DNA from: Trichostrongylus colubriformis | Lineage: Eukaryota; Nematoda; Chromadorea; Rhabditida; Trichostrongylidae | Direction: 5' to 3' | NCBI GenBank assembly: GCA_963978905.1 | Contig: OZ022260.1 | Coordinates: 1,229,725 to 1,293,724, forward strand | DNA: 64,000 nt | In this document: in pieces, positions 47,041-60,557 of the stretch | Layout: the number at the start of each line of letters is the position of its first letter | Numbering within the stretch: the stretch's first letter is position 1 | Translations under genes and position numbers: made by a program | Notes under the pieces: generated by a model | What the model saw: the letters and a program-made list of their open reading frames with translations, nothing else | What the model was told of the DNA's origin: nothing | The model's database searches: none

Positions 47041-50000
47041 TTATCTGACAAGTCCAGCTGCCACCATCTGTTCAATTCCACAGTGGTTGCTTCCACGGAC
47101 CATGCGGAAGTAACCTGCAAAGGTTTTACTCAGTACGTGATTGCGTTGTTCACAGAGTTAAGTGCAGAAGATTTTCCAGTCCATTGAACTATTGACTCAC
47201 CGTCCTCTCCCCAGTCGCTGTGCCACGAGTTAGCAATAATCCAGTAGGGTACGTCGCCTTCCTTGCCCCATCCGATGATCTTCACAGCATGACCACCGGA
47301 TCTTCTGCCAGCGGTATGCTAAAACCAATTGCTGTAGGTGTACAGGTTCTCCAACCTTACATGAATTCTTGGGCAGATTCCACGCACTTGTGGCTATGAG
47401 TCTTCATGCTCACGTGTTGGTTTGATTCACCCTTTCTGTCATAATGTTGGTGTTACAATAAGTTTTTACTATGAGCAATTGAAGGCTCTATTTTTCACTT
47501 TTCTATTGATGCAGCTGGAACTATTAGGAATAACATTACAGTGTGAGCGCATTAGTGCTAAACAAGAAAACTACAAACCAGCCATCAGCAAGGCATTATG
47601 CCGCTACTGTTTGGGCGGTAAGGGAGGGGTGTGGCAATTCTAGCAGATGTCGACTAGAAGCGACGGAGAAGGTAGCTCATCCTATAAACAGGGTACAGCA
47701 AGTTTACCCATGCACCTAAACAATTTAAATTTTTGAAATTTTCTTAGAAATCTTCCCGCTCCACTCGCCCAATATACTATGTATGTATGTTGACTGAAAA
47801 TTTTGTAACTTATACGTACTTGTGTACAACTTGGTTAGGCGTTTCAACCTACGGAATGGTATTATCATTGTAAAGCCGGCTAGCATGCAAGCGATATTGT
47901 GAAGATCCTTTCCGTGCTCCGAAGAACGGTTTAGGATACAGTAAAATGTTATGAGAGCTTAAAGACGGAAGAGGATAAAAAGGAAGAGGGTGTCTCACGA
48001 CAGCTACGAATCGGAAAAAGTGAAACTCGCGAGAGAAAAATTCGAAGGAAAGCCGGGAGATCGATCCGCCACATGGTAAAAGACCCAGGAATATGCGAAA
48101 GGTCAATACGGAGGATAGTCAGGGGAAGCTTAAAAGGTTCCCTTATCGTCAGCAGAAATGCCAACCCCTGACGGAAACTATGAAGAAGAGGAGATTGGGA
48201 AGATGCAAATGGTTGCAACGATTCACGGTGGTACGGGATCGAGACATCGTCTTCAGTGATAGAAAGATATTCACGTTCAATCCAGCCTTGGACTCTCAAA
48301 ATGAGAGGATTACTGGAGACTTGCTTGCTAACGCTACCGCCAAAAGAAGACTTCAGGGAATTTCGAAACGGCGTTAATCCATTATGGGTTGGGGAGTAGT
48401 CAGACTCCACTTGTTTTCGTTCAAGCAGAAAATCAACTCAGTGGCTTAAAGGATATCTTGGAAAAAGTCCTTGAGCCGTGGGCCGATTCTAACTTCGGAG
48501 AAGTCTACTGGTGCTTTCAGGAAGACTCTGCTCCAGCACACAAGGCGAAGGTGGTTCAGGACTGGGGCGTCGAGCAGCTGCCTGACTTCATCACACACGA
48601 CGAATGGGTCTCCAGTTCTCCGGACCTTAACCCCATGAATTTTTCTGTGAGGGTCATCTTAGAGGAGAAAGCTTGCTCTACCAAACACTCAAATTTGGAC
48701 TCTCCTAGAGAAGCGCTTAGGAATCCCGGGACGAAATTGATGAACCGTAACGTCGAAAGGACTGTCTGTAGGCCGAAGGCGATCAATTTGAAAGCTGTTA
48801 TGTGCTTCGAATTGTCATGTTTGAAGTAGATATGTAGTTTTGATAGTTAGAAATGATCTGCGGGGTTTGATTTCAGAATGCTGTTGAATTCTTAATGGTC
48901 GGATCATTTCCCGCACTCTGTATATGCCCACCAGAGCTACAAGTTTCCATTGTTCTAAGAAACACATTAGACTCGTGAGAACGGAAGATGAGAAAAGCAA
49001 TGGAAATCAAACTACCGACATTAGGCAGGAAATAAGAATAGCGATGAAGCTGACAGCGACGTAAAGATGCGATGAGTGCGAAATAATTACTTACATGACA
49101 AGATGAAGTTTTGTCACTATTCTTGCATATATATAGGAAAAGCTATTTCGTCCTAACTTTTAGTCCACATATGCAGAGATTGCCGTCCCTTCCCTTCCCG
49201 CCCGAACAGTAGCGACATAATGTCGCGCTGAAGGACTACGCTGATAGTTTCGCTGTTAAGCACTAATGCGCTCATTCTGTGATTTAGTTAATGATAATTC
49301 CAGCTGACCTGATGAAGGGATTATGCCTGAAATGTAGTGGAAAACAAATTCTTCAATTCCACATAATCAAGATTCGGTAGTTGAACAATGAAGCTCGGGG
49401 AACCATCCAAATTGATGGCGTTCGTATGATTGTTACCTTGTAGATTCCCTTTTTGTAGTACATGAAATCTTGATAAACGATGAAAGCAGCCACAACCGGT
49501 CCGTTCTTCATGATGTCTCTTTGAATCTCCTTCTCCGAACGCGGTAATTTGTAAGCACTTTTTCCTAAAATTTAGACTTTCTCAGATTAATTACTCCAAC
49601 AAGAACGCCGTGCCACAGGAAGAGGGAGACCTGGCCGACAAGCATCTTATGAGGTAATCTACAAGGCATTTGTCGAGCGCGGTGATCTAACCTGGCATGA
49701 CGCGGTGACTTATGAACTAGATGTTAGTGACGTTTTCATGGTAAAAGGTGCTGCAAAACATGAATGGTGGAAGAGTGGATAGTGTGTTATACGTTTGGTA
49801 TGTACTTTATATGCTATCACTCTTTCTCATTTCTTGAGAAATAACTGGTGACGGCTGGCGACGTAGTGTGTATGCTTGAAGACACCGGGAGGGACAATTG
49901 GGGCCTACAGTACAGAACAGCGGTCCGTTCATTTGCTGCCACTGTACACACAATGACTTGCCAAGTCGATTTTTTAATCTTGAACATTTTTTCCTACTCT

Positions 50001-53000
50001 TTACCTCACTTTTCCTTTCACATCTCCTACAGCGAGCAACTCGCAAAGATGATGTGTACAGTTTGCAATGATGTGCAAAAGGTGCGAAGAAGGACCACAA
50101 CGTCACGCTTTTCAACCCATGTTTCGCTACTGTTTATCCCTTCTTATCTCGAATATTCCTCTTGGAACGACCTAATTTCTTACCGTTCGTCTTTTCCTCC
50201 GGTGCCTTTAGGGCACAAAGTCGCAACTCGGCGTGCTGTGCGCGACGCGATGCTTGTGAGCCACCCGCGAAGTAAGTAGTTGGACTCTTGAGCGATTATC
50301 ATGCTCTGATTCGCACGCATCGCGTTCTCAACGCGGCAGTCAGCTGATGGGGAATTCATTATTATGACAGCATTCATTATTATGACTTGTCGCTACAACC
50401 AACTGAAATATGATGCCTGAGGAGCTCTCTACATGAGGGTAGGCCTAATTTAGCGTCCCGCCTCCGTTTTATCATCTCCCCCAAGCAAGCGTGCCATGTG
50501 TTGCGCTTCACAACCTGCGTGCTTTCATCGATATGGTAGTGTGTGCTACCGGTAATTACTTCCACCTAAAATGAAGGGTCCACCTAAAATGAAGGGGCCC
50601 ATTTTCCACTCGTTGTCTTTTACTTTTGGTTACTTCGTAAGGCTATTTAACATCTATAATTTCATTTCTGATTCAAAAGGCAGCCGGTTCGGCGTGTATA
50701 TCACCTTCGGACCAGAATCCCCTGCATCGTGCTTGCTTGTGAGTACTGCGTATTTGACCTAATCGGTGGAAGTGCGATAGCAGTCCATCCAACGGCGAAA
50801 TAGCCTAGGCTTTGCTTCTGTGCGTACCGTACAATTTGTCCTCCTCATATGTCTTGTTGTATTCGGCTTGACATTGTCTCTTGCACGCTGGAGTCTCTGC
50901 CATTGAATTGCATTCCCCGTAGTAAGTCTCGTTTCCATGACGTCCGCATGGATGAACATCGTAGGGACGGCAGCAATCCTAACGACGAAGTTATTATGAT
51001 GGCTTAAAATCAACTCGACCCCCTAAAGAACCCCGCAGTTTCCCACTGCGAGTGTCCACATGCTTGTGGGTGGTGGAAGTTTTGCAGCAGACCCACAACA
51101 AACGCTATGGGGTTTTCGCGGAGTACACAGAGAAAAATATGTTGATGACTCACCTTGTCGTCGTAGTCTCCTCCGGACACAACACCAGATTTCGCAAAGT
51201 ACTGCCAAGCACGTATCGGCCATCCACCGTCACATCTTAATAGGCAGATAGTATGGGTAGGAACTATCGTGCTTTTCAAGTCCGTTACGGTTATCTGACG
51301 ACAAAGATTCGCTGTGATCCGAATATTGCTTTATCAAACGTGACCGCATTGTAGCTGCACAGCGTTGAAAACGAGTCGCTTTCCTTTCAACATTAATTTA
51401 TCACACCGAACTGAATTTGATGTGCGTTTCCGAATCCACATTCAACAACCCTCAAAACTCGGTCACACAACTTTATAACTACCTTCCGCCAATCAGATCG
51501 GGAGCCTGTGCAAGGTCAACATGATGTGGCGTTTTCCGCCGTCAACTTTCGCTAATTTGTGATTCTGCGTCTTTGCGACTTTGCGATTCTGCGATTTTGC
51601 GGTGACGCGGCTCCACACACGAAGTTGCGACATTGCACAACATCAAGGTCGTAATACCGCGTGCGGAAGTGCGACGCCGCAAAATCGCGAAGTCTGATGG
51701 CGGCCCTTCAGTTCCCTGAGAGCTCTGCCCGCGCTCGGTGGTCAATAGTGTCGAGATTGAGTGACGCAGTTGGGAATTTTGTTTTCTCCAAGTTTCCAGC
51801 GCCTTTCGTTTCCAAGTGGATACGTGACATCACTACTATAACCTCTTCAGAGGGAGATTTGGGACGTGAGGAATAACATTGTGGATCATAGCAGTGTCGT
51901 CCGAGCAGCTAGACGACTGTGACGTTTCAAAGGTGAAGCGATATCCATCAGGAAACTTCAGAAAACTCCTATGAAAGGTTCCACCACGGTTTCACCAAAT
52001 TGGAGCTGCTATTTTGGGCAGATTCAGATGCTGTATATGTTCTTAAAGTCGACAGCGCCGACTGACATTTTATCTTTTGATACATCTATGGTTTACAGCT
52101 TTCTCCACTTAGATGAAGAATAGCTTTTAACTCTTTGCTTCCTTCTGATTCATAGCTCTGTGCTCTGTAGACGTAGCGGGCGTGAACATGAGTCTTTTTG
52201 GGCACACCTATACATGAGCTCACTTGAAAACAGGAGGAGAGGTGAGGGTGCTGTGCCCCAACGAGATGATTGCGCAAAAATTTGATTAATTTTAAAATCA
52301 TACCCGTAGCCGCAATTTGGACAGCATGTCAAAATGTCTTCATCTGAAATCAGCACCTGAAATTCGCTGAATAAATCTGAAGCAACAGTTCATTATAATC
52401 GATCATGTGGTACCTGTACGGCTCCCTTAGATGCAATGCAGACGCGATCCGACATCGCAGCTGCCGATGAAACTGCCCAGCATGAACCTGAGGATGATCA
52501 TCAGTCTGAGGTTCATGGAGTTTTCTGTGTTCCTGGGAACCTGGATTAAGCGCTACTCACCGCAGTTTGACTGGTCGCGGATGTGAAAGAGCGAAGAACA
52601 GTTGGACCATACTTCACGACCGTCAAAACTGTAATTTCACGTGGTTTACTACTGCTGCACCGTACACGGGCTTTGTTTCCTGGTAATCTGTTGTGTTCTT
52701 TGATTTTAACATATGTCCTTCCGTTGGGATCGTCGTTGGCTGGTTGTTGGGTTTAAAACTGTTAGGTTGCTCTATAAGCTAGGAACTGGTGAGTCTCTTC
52801 CGTAATGACCATTTCGGGCTCCAAGGCGCCTCGACCTTTGGTCTCGCGCTTGATGATACATTGACCTTGGCGGGTTGTCACCCCCGACCCCGAGGTTTGG
52901 CGTCTAATGGTACTTTGACCCTCAGGGGGTATACATATACGGTTCTGTTCTCTTCTGAACTGAATTTTTCGAAGAACTCTGCGAAAGCTTTTTGTCAAGT

Positions 53001-55594
53001 GCGTCGCTTGGGATTTTCCAGTGACCAATGCTATGTGCAGGATCAGCTACGTAGTGGAGGAGAGTACGCTCTCTTAGTAATGCAGTGGTAGCATTCTAGA
53101 CGAAAATGGTTTCTCTCCTTCAGATGGATATAGATATTAGGTTGATTCATAATAAATCGGACAAATTGACCAATTCTAATCATTGTCGTACAACTTTTTT
53201 ACGACAACAGGGATTCACTTGAAATATACTCCATCTTTATCGATGACCTTCTGCCACGGTATAGGCAGATCATGGATGCCCTTGCTCCAGAAGGCCGGAA
53301 GCTGGAGCTCGAAGAAGTTGCCGAGTGCCGCCTTGACCTCGTCGCGAGTTTTGAAGTCTTGGCCGTCCAGGTGCGTTGGCTGTGGGAGAAAAGGTGGAAA
53401 TCTGAAGGGGCCAGGTCTGGGGAGTACGGTGGGTATAGAAGTACGGTCCAACTGTACGACAGCAGCTCGGCCTTGGTCGATCTTGCGAAGTGCGGTCTGT
53501 GGAAGTAGACACGTTGTCGTGCTGGAAGTAGACATGTGACCGCCGCCGTAGCGAACTTTGGACATTGGCCTTCAATTCTCGTAATTGACGAACGTAGACG
53601 TCGGCGGATGCTGTTGTACCTTCATCGAGCAGCTCCCAGTACTCTACGCCGTGTACGCTCCACCAACCGCGGTTTTCGTCTTCGATGGAATAGTCGCCTG
53701 ACGCAAACTTCGGATGCTACAACTACAGTGTACTTCTGCCGGGGGCATGCTCCTTGTGAAATTCTATCAGACGTCTGCCGATATCCGCGGGTTCCTGGCC
53801 AGATAGCGATATAAATAGTATGACGTTGCGGATGTGGTCTCTGGACCGCTTGAAATCGTGCGGCATTGTGGCGGAATGAATTTACTTTGGAGTGATTATT
53901 TTGCGGTACTTTGAAGAGCTTTTCATACTCATTCCAACGGTACCTCGCGCGTCCATTTTCGTTAATTCATTACTGAGTTATGATCTCTAGAAATCATCAC
54001 TACCATTTGTCCGATTTATTATGAATCAACCTAAAACATTGATAACCTCACAACATTTACTATTGATGCCTCAGGCCGAGCTTATGAGAAAAATCGTGAG
54101 CGGTCCAGCCGCTTGATAGGGCATCACCGCACTGTAAGATGGAACACTGATTGATATTTACGAAGTCAGGGAGGTCTGAAATAATGGAGCATGTCAATGT
54201 CCAAGCCTAGTAAAGAAATTCGTTCGACTTGCTGCTGGAGAGGAGGAGAGCTGAGCACTGGTAATTCCGATGCTTACGCCCATATGTAAATCTACTATTG
54301 AAAACTTGTTCATGTAGCCATTCAGCGGGAATAAAAATGAAGCAGGTTTTTTCCTCATAGTGATACCCAACCCCACAGTGAAGGAAATTAAAGAAAAATC
54401 GAAGATTCCCGGGTAGGCATTCTTTCTTATACATTGCATGGCCCTAGTCTTGCCCTAACAGATCGGTACTTATTCTTTTGTCTAGCTCACTTGAGAAGAA
54501 ACGACAAGCTGACCAAGATGTCCCAAATTCCCTCCTTCAATCCTTCTTAGATCAAAAGTCTGTGTAGATCCAACGCAAGCAGACATTCTAGCTTTTCCAG
54601 CTCAGTGTTTGTCGGCCGACTTGTTTGGGAGATTAAGATGCTAATTTTGTAGCAGTTCGTCAGTTCGTATGCGCATCAGCGAATATCCGGGCGTCGAGGA
54701 AAACTGCCACCTCAGTACGAGCCACCTCACAATGGGAACTCAAATACGACTGCTCTTTCAGCATCTACATGGCCTGCTCAATGTCAGTAACTATTACCGA
54801 TTGCATAATACTACCAAGTATTTTATTACTGTAATTTTTGTGTTGGTCACTCAAATTCCTATTTTATTATATAACCGGTCAGCTGACGGCATGTTCCGCA
54901 TATCCTCTAGCCTGGAACCATTGTTGACTCTGAAATTACGACTCTTCTCCATTTCACCCGTGCAATACGACCCCTCTGCAGAGGAATCCTCGATACCCCG
55001 ATGAGCATGTCATTGCCATTTTTAACTTTGAGCACCTTACTCCTGTGTTTGCATTTCGACAAGTGCAGCTGCTTTATAGCAGACCCCGGGAGATAGTGAG
55101 CCAACCTTTCCGGAATGTCGTCGCCTTTGTCTCCCATTTCGAGAACTGGAGGGTAATCATTGCGATCGATGAAATTTTCATCCATCAGGCTATGCATGTA
55201 TTGCTCACTCTTTGGTGTCATTTCAACCTGGAATTTGCTGCTGTAGGTAAAGATTGTTGTCGCAGATTCTAAAAAATGCTGAATGGTTCACTTCAAATAA
55301 TTTTTGGTTCTGTCTGAGGTAGTTGATGAGCGGTTGGCCGGTCAGTACTTGCGCATGGAGGGGAATCTCCTCAGTCGCTGCAACGGGTAACATTCGACTC
55401 ATTCTCTGTATAGAATTGTGCTGATGCAGGGCAAGGAACCAACCAAGCACATGTGCTTCGGATCCGACAGCGACTCGGAGTAGGCAAACGCTAAGTGCAA
55501 ACACACAGTACTTCTGAAACCAGCACTCTGGTCAGTTGTTCATATAAGAGAGAGGCATTCGTAAAAAAAAAAGTACAAAGGTATAACTCACCAT
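47041..55594 (-). CDS. cpr: Cathepsin B-like cysteine protease with hemoglobinase motif, complete
   Basis: Exons in gene order: 55594-55592 (ATG only), 55513-55292, 55227-55106, 52628-52561, 52487-52414, 52356-52304, 51235-51154, 50978-50828, 49564-49437, 47318-47201 and 47114-47041. Every phase agrees; total 1095 nt, 364 residues. Signal peptide: [18 protein letters not shown]. The propeptide includes [18 protein letters not shown] and ends near DDIPES. The mature enzyme has the oxyanion Gln and nucleophile in [34 protein letters not shown], catalytic His in RSGGHAV, and catalytic Asn in [14 protein letters not shown]. That last segment fits the hemoglobinase motif of blood-feeding helminth cathepsin Bs. 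The occluding loop reads HPCGRHGN, so one of the usual His-His pair is Arg. It probably digests host protein in the gut lumen. Two introns carry transposons (48 and 53 kb). Confidence 0.93.
47940..48910 (+). mobile_element. Tc1/mariner-superfamily transposon remnant in a cathepsin B intron
   Basis: The + strand frames give an N-terminal helix-turn-helix ([20 protein letters not shown]), first acidic site [14 protein letters not shown], second [16 protein letters not shown] and third [12 protein letters not shown]. The reading frame changes near 48100 and 48385, so it is broken although all three catalytic positions can still be seen. It is oriented opposite to the host gene. The element ends were not determined. 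Confidence 0.75.
53137..54034 (-). mobile_element. Mariner element with perfect 29-bp TIRs, defective
   Basis: TTAGGTTGATTCATAATAAA.. (53137-53165) and its exact inverse (54006-54034) bound 898 bp. The left flank is TA; the right flank has lost it. The - strand near the left end encodes [20 protein letters not shown] and [11 protein letters not shown], the transposase C-terminus. Upstream parts are frameshifted. It sits in the cathepsin B intron between the propeptide exon and the next exon, in the same orientation as the gene. Confidence 0.85.
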
Positions 55595-55631
55595 CGCTTC
55601 GAACGACACGTGCGCCGGTATGTCGGAACTA

Positions 55632-55641
55632 GCTTATATGC
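55632..55641 (-). promoter_or_regulatory. Candidate TATA box of the cathepsin B gene
   Basis: GCATATAAGC on the - strand, about 40 nt upstream of the ATG at 55594. This would place a start site and a short 5' UTR just before the first exon. Confidence 0.45.
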
Positions 55642-55678
55642 GGAACGGCTGGCTGCCTTGAAAGGATTAACATCAGCT

Positions 55679-55686
55679 CTGATAAG
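55679..55686. promoter_or_regulatory. Candidate GATA-factor site upstream of cathepsin B
   Basis: CTGATAAG matches the TGATAA core bound by the nematode intestinal GATA factor ELT-2 (family knowledge). It lies about 85 bp upstream of the ATG, where intestinal protease genes usually carry such sites. A single site can occur by chance. Confidence 0.45.
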
Positions 55687-55699
55687 AGCGGAATGAGAA

Positions 55700-58600
55700 A
55701 AAATTGATGTTTTGCTTTTGCAATCTGTCAACGTATTATGATTCGCATCAAAGTATCGGCGGCTGTTCAAGTGCTTCCCTATGAAATCCTCAGAATCCTG
55801 GTCGTTGACGGATTGGAAGTCGGTTTTGAAATCACCTTGGTTAGTTCGTCATCTCTTTTACAGAACATGAGCTAGGGAGCAGGATGAGTGTGATTCGCTA
55901 ACGAGAGGTTAGGACTACGCGGTGTCAATATCCTAGCGAAAGTCTTCTGTTTTTTCGACGCAAAAAGGGTCACGCATTGCCACGCAGAGAACGAATTTTG
56001 TTTCTTTTTCCTTCACCTCGGTGCTACTCGAGCAAACGGCATACCTTAGAATTTCTCTGGAACATTGACATCAGACAGTAAAAGTCTCCAGCGCGCAGTT
56101 CTCTTGCTTTTCCAACAACAAGTCGAAGACCTTTTTTCCCATGAATGTGGTCTCTGACTGTCAGTTCCTAGAGCTGTTGAACAGAGCCACCATCGCCAAT
56201 GGATTGGGTTACCATGCAGTATCCTCTCAGAGGGAATATGTAAAGTTCAAGTGGTAGTCGAGCTGCTGCGTGCTCAGCGGATTTCGGAAACAAACTCCGT
56301 TTTTGGAATTTCTGATTCGGTGAACAGTCTCTATGTCGTCTACTTGCAGCTCAGAAAATGTCCTATGGTATGACGGCTGCCGCCTAGAATTCAGCTCATG
56401 AGCTTGCCTTAGGCCATCGGATGAATGTCATGGGGTGCAATGTGTCTAGTACTTTTGGCAAGAAAAGCCCATTGTTGGATGAATGGTGCCAGCGCTGCTC
56501 CATCGGCTTAGAAGCCGCACCTTTCTCTTCTTGCGTGGCTGGTCTGGCAACAACAGCGCCTTTAGAAGATCCAAGCAGTGCTTATAAAAACTTATGCCTC
56601 GGAGGGCTTTTCGCAGAACTCGTACAATGGCCAAGACAAGCTGCGGTCAAACGAGCTGGATGGCTAATTGACATGCTAAATGACAGCTCCTCGCAGAATC
56701 TGCCCATAAAAAACGCTCGATTGACTTCATTCCAGTGTCATACATTCATCTGAGAATGCATGGAAAAACTCGTCATAAGTTCAAGCTTCTATGCTTATCT
56801 CTTCACAATGGCTTTTTCTCAGCAAGATCATCCGGAGGCTTAGTGATCACGTGACTTCGATAACGAAGGAATGAGAGAGTTCACTGGCTACAAAGTGCAA
56901 TAAATTCTTCTCGAAGTAGGTAATGTAACCAACAGCGTTACGATTCGAGTTGAGCTTCTTCTTACCAGGTTGTCTCATGCTTGCTGCTGCTCACGCTAGA
57001 CGTGACGACTTTTGGGACATTGTCCTTCAAAAATAAAGGAGGTGTTCAGTAGTAGACAAAAATAGAGGTTTTATCGACAACGAGGATTCTCGCAATGTCA
57101 CACCTCACATCTGAGACATCTCGGCTCTAATTCCACTGGACCTTTTTACCCTGGATACTCACTTGAAGGCGTGCCTCGCGATAGTCAGATTGTTCGACCT
57201 ATTTACATGGAAGGGACAGAAGGTGTAAGGTAACTAGAGGTGGTTGCCCCCTTTTTGCGCAGTTGTTGGCGTAGGTTCAGTGACGCACTGTGACGGCACA
57301 ACAAATGTGCACTTGATCTACTCTGAACCTCCACAGTCCTCAGAACATTTTCAGCAGAGTAACCAGCTCTCGGTATCGATCAGTCGGAGTGTGCCATGGG
57401 CTTACCTTGATATTGCGACTGGGGCGCAAGATGGACCACCGGTAGGACAAATCTTTGGTGGACTGAGGAGCACCACCTTCACCTGTGTCGCATCTGTCCA
57501 AACAGCATGCCGAAATATAGCAATTATTGCGTTTTTGCTATTGATTTTCCAAATTAATGTGACTGGGTGATTACTGTAACACGTTGAAAGCGTCACTTTA
57601 CTTGCCATGTGAAATTGGATCAGTTGATGAGTTGAGCTAGTATTACTATCAGTGCTAGATAAATCTTAGCTCGTACGCAACCCCTGGTTTTTAGCGACCT
57701 AACTCGGTGCGCGGGGTTGCCTCACTCCTATCTCGGTAGCGAGCCCTTCAGATCACAAAATCGCAGCTCGGCCTCTAGTGTGCACTACAGCACTGACTAC
57801 ATTTTCTGAAAATCGGCACCTGGCGATGGATGAATCTCTCTACGCAAATCGTCGCACTGTCATAACGTGTTCACAGTGAATGTAATGGGAAAAATTCAAA
57901 GTGATGGATTCGTCTCGATACGACGAACTCAACGACCTACAAAATGTCGGATTCTGATAAGCAGGTCACCAAATTGGTGAAAGCTGCAAAGGTTCTTTTT
58001 TACACTCAGACGAGACTCCGACTTTCCGGGCCTATATTCACTTGTTCAATTGGAGCTCGCTCATGTTGCGCACAACGACCATATTTTTAGTGAGTTATGT
58101 TTAAATTCAGGCCGCTTTCCGCCATGAGCTTTTCACGACATTTCCGAAAGTTTTCAAGCTTTTTCCGTCAGAATCGATAGAGTAATTGGAGGAATAACCT
58201 TTCACAGACTACTAGCTACGTACTGCAGGAATTATATGGACTTCCGAACTACAAGAAAGCGCTTCTCCTATGATAAAGCCTCAGACATCAGTTCACGGTG
58301 TATTTTGAATGCATATTAACCTCTCTCATTCCCTGAAGCAACATTTTGATCCATGAATATGAAAGTGCGAATATGGTGGGACAGTAAATTTCAGACGGAA
58401 CTTTTATTTTTGCATTCAGTGTCGAAAATGCTGTTCAGTGGTGTAAAAACCATCTCGCTGCGATAGTTCTGAATTTTACAACCCTTCTCGTATTTTTTTT
58501 AGGCCTTGTCGGCTCCGACACCGCCTGTTTACCTTTTAATTTCTCTGCGGCACCCTGCATGGATCAGTTCAATGCCTCGCGGTGTTATCACATCACATCA

Positions 58601-60557
58601 ATGCACACTACTGATTTTCAAAACCATTATCCAGTCCGTTGCTTTAATCTTTGCAGCTTTCACCGAGCTGGTGACCTACTCATCAGAACTCTCTATTTTA
58701 TAGGTCGTTGACACGTCGTAGACGAATTCAACGCTGTGAATTTTTCCCATTATATAACGTGGATTAATCCGTCTGGTGGCGATATTTTGAAAAATGTGAG
58801 CGGTACTGCAGTGTGTGCGCGATATCGCGTCTGCCTGTGTAATTGCGTACTGTGAGCGATTACCATATCCTGCGCCTAAATTTATCAGCTTCATACATAG
58901 TGGATTGCGCCTTGCGCACTGTCTTTTGAGATTTACAGAAGTTATTTTTTTTTGCGAGAGCACACGCTGATAGGAGATGCATATTAATTGTGGGTCATAT
59001 TGTGGTCCAGTTACTTCAATGACGACGGTTCAAAGCTTCAGTTCTTTTCGATTCCATATTAGCTCTTGTGAAACCACTTTTCATGTATGAAAGTACTCGC
59101 TTTTCATCTTCCTCGTAGCTCTATCTTTTTGGCTGTGAGTGACTGTTTTGGACTTGGTGTAGATTTTGCATTGCATTACAACTTCGGCTGCACGCTCGCT
59201 ACCCGAGCAAGGGTGCTAATGTACCAGGTCGCTACAGGATGCGGTAAAATTGCTCGATTATTATACTTCTGAAGAAAAGTTTCCCGATTTCCAAGGATAC
59301 CGTTACGGTCAAGATCAGGTATGGGTCGACCATTCCTCAGGGGGGTCCTGTTTTGGGTAGAAAATTGGGGGTCGTATTTTAAAGTTTTCCTCGCTCAAGG
59401 ATTTCTACACCCATGCACACTCGAGGGAATTCAGGAGCGATGAGGCGATGTGTGCAAAAGGTCGTTAATCAATAATATCGTTTGACGATCTTATCGGGGG
59501 ATTCAGGGAAACTGCTTAAAAAGAGGCACAGATTTGACGGCCTCTTACTTGCGTGCAGTCGACCAGGGATGTACACCCTTATGTCAGGATTTCGCGCGGC
59601 GAGCGACGTTTGCGTGCGAGTTGACGCCATCGGTGGGAACCGCGTGTAGTAACGTAAGAAGGGCGGCGACCGTTACGCCTATTTTTATTCATTTCGCCTT
59701 CCATTTTCTTGCTATGTATCATCTTTACTTTCCTACAGCACGAGGATATTAAGAAAGTAGGTGAACTTTGCCGCAGCCTGTGGTAGCTCCGATCTCAGAG
59801 AAACCATCTGCCTACGCAAGCACGGACTTTGGCATTTCGTCGGAAGTGATACACACATCCAAGGACGTTCATGCTACACCGAGCTGCGGAAATGCCCGAA
59901 GTGCACTGCGTCTTGGATCGATACAATACATAGTATATTATTTATATAATCAATCCGAGCGAGCAAGAATGATGCATGTAAGAAGGATGCAGAGCGTTGA
60001 AAGTGGAATGAATGCATGCAAAACGTTATCATCACCAGGGGTGTATAGAAATATTCAAAATGAACTGAATTCAGCTGGATCCTGTCTACTGAGATAAAAA
60101 CAATGCGAAAGCACGCTCAATATAGAAGCAAAATGAACAAAAATAGACGTAGATATGGTCGCCACCCATTCACGCGATTACATGCGATTCCCGCCAAATG
60201 CAGTCAAATCGCGCGCAAACGTCACGCGGAGAATGTCGCGACGCGAAATCCTGATATAAGGGTACACACCTGGCTACCAGAGGGTGTCGAATTGTCCGAG
60301 AAATCTCCTTTACTCCAGACTCGACTATGGCTACAGTGGTTATCCAAAGTAAGCGGTCACTCTCTATGATCGCAGATTGTCAACAATCTGTGCTAGCGCT
60401 AATGGCTGTCATCCCGGCTCAGCCGCTCGAACAGTTCCCACCACCACCACACATACCTTTTTCTCATTGTTTTAAAGGACGAGTTATAGACTTTCACCAT
60501 GTCCTGAGTAAGTATATCCATGACATTCATCTTTATTAGGCTTTCGCTTTAATCGAC
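55700..60557. other. Stretch without a recognised gene
   Basis: It contains one MITE-like repeat near 57245 and scattered open frames. A possible start (57943, MSDSDKQVTKLVK) and a possible last exon (59741-59788, HEDIKKVGELCRSLW then stop) are on the + strand, but I could not connect them. Confidence 0.3.

Noticed and set aside
54669..55004. 111-codon + strand open frame
   Set aside because: It lies in the cathepsin B intron next to the propeptide exon, on the opposite strand, with no homology signal.
57943..59788. A + strand gene from MSDSDKQVTKLVK to HEDIKKVGELCRSLW
   Set aside because: The two ends look like a first and a last exon, but no middle exon with matching phase could be found, so the link is speculative.
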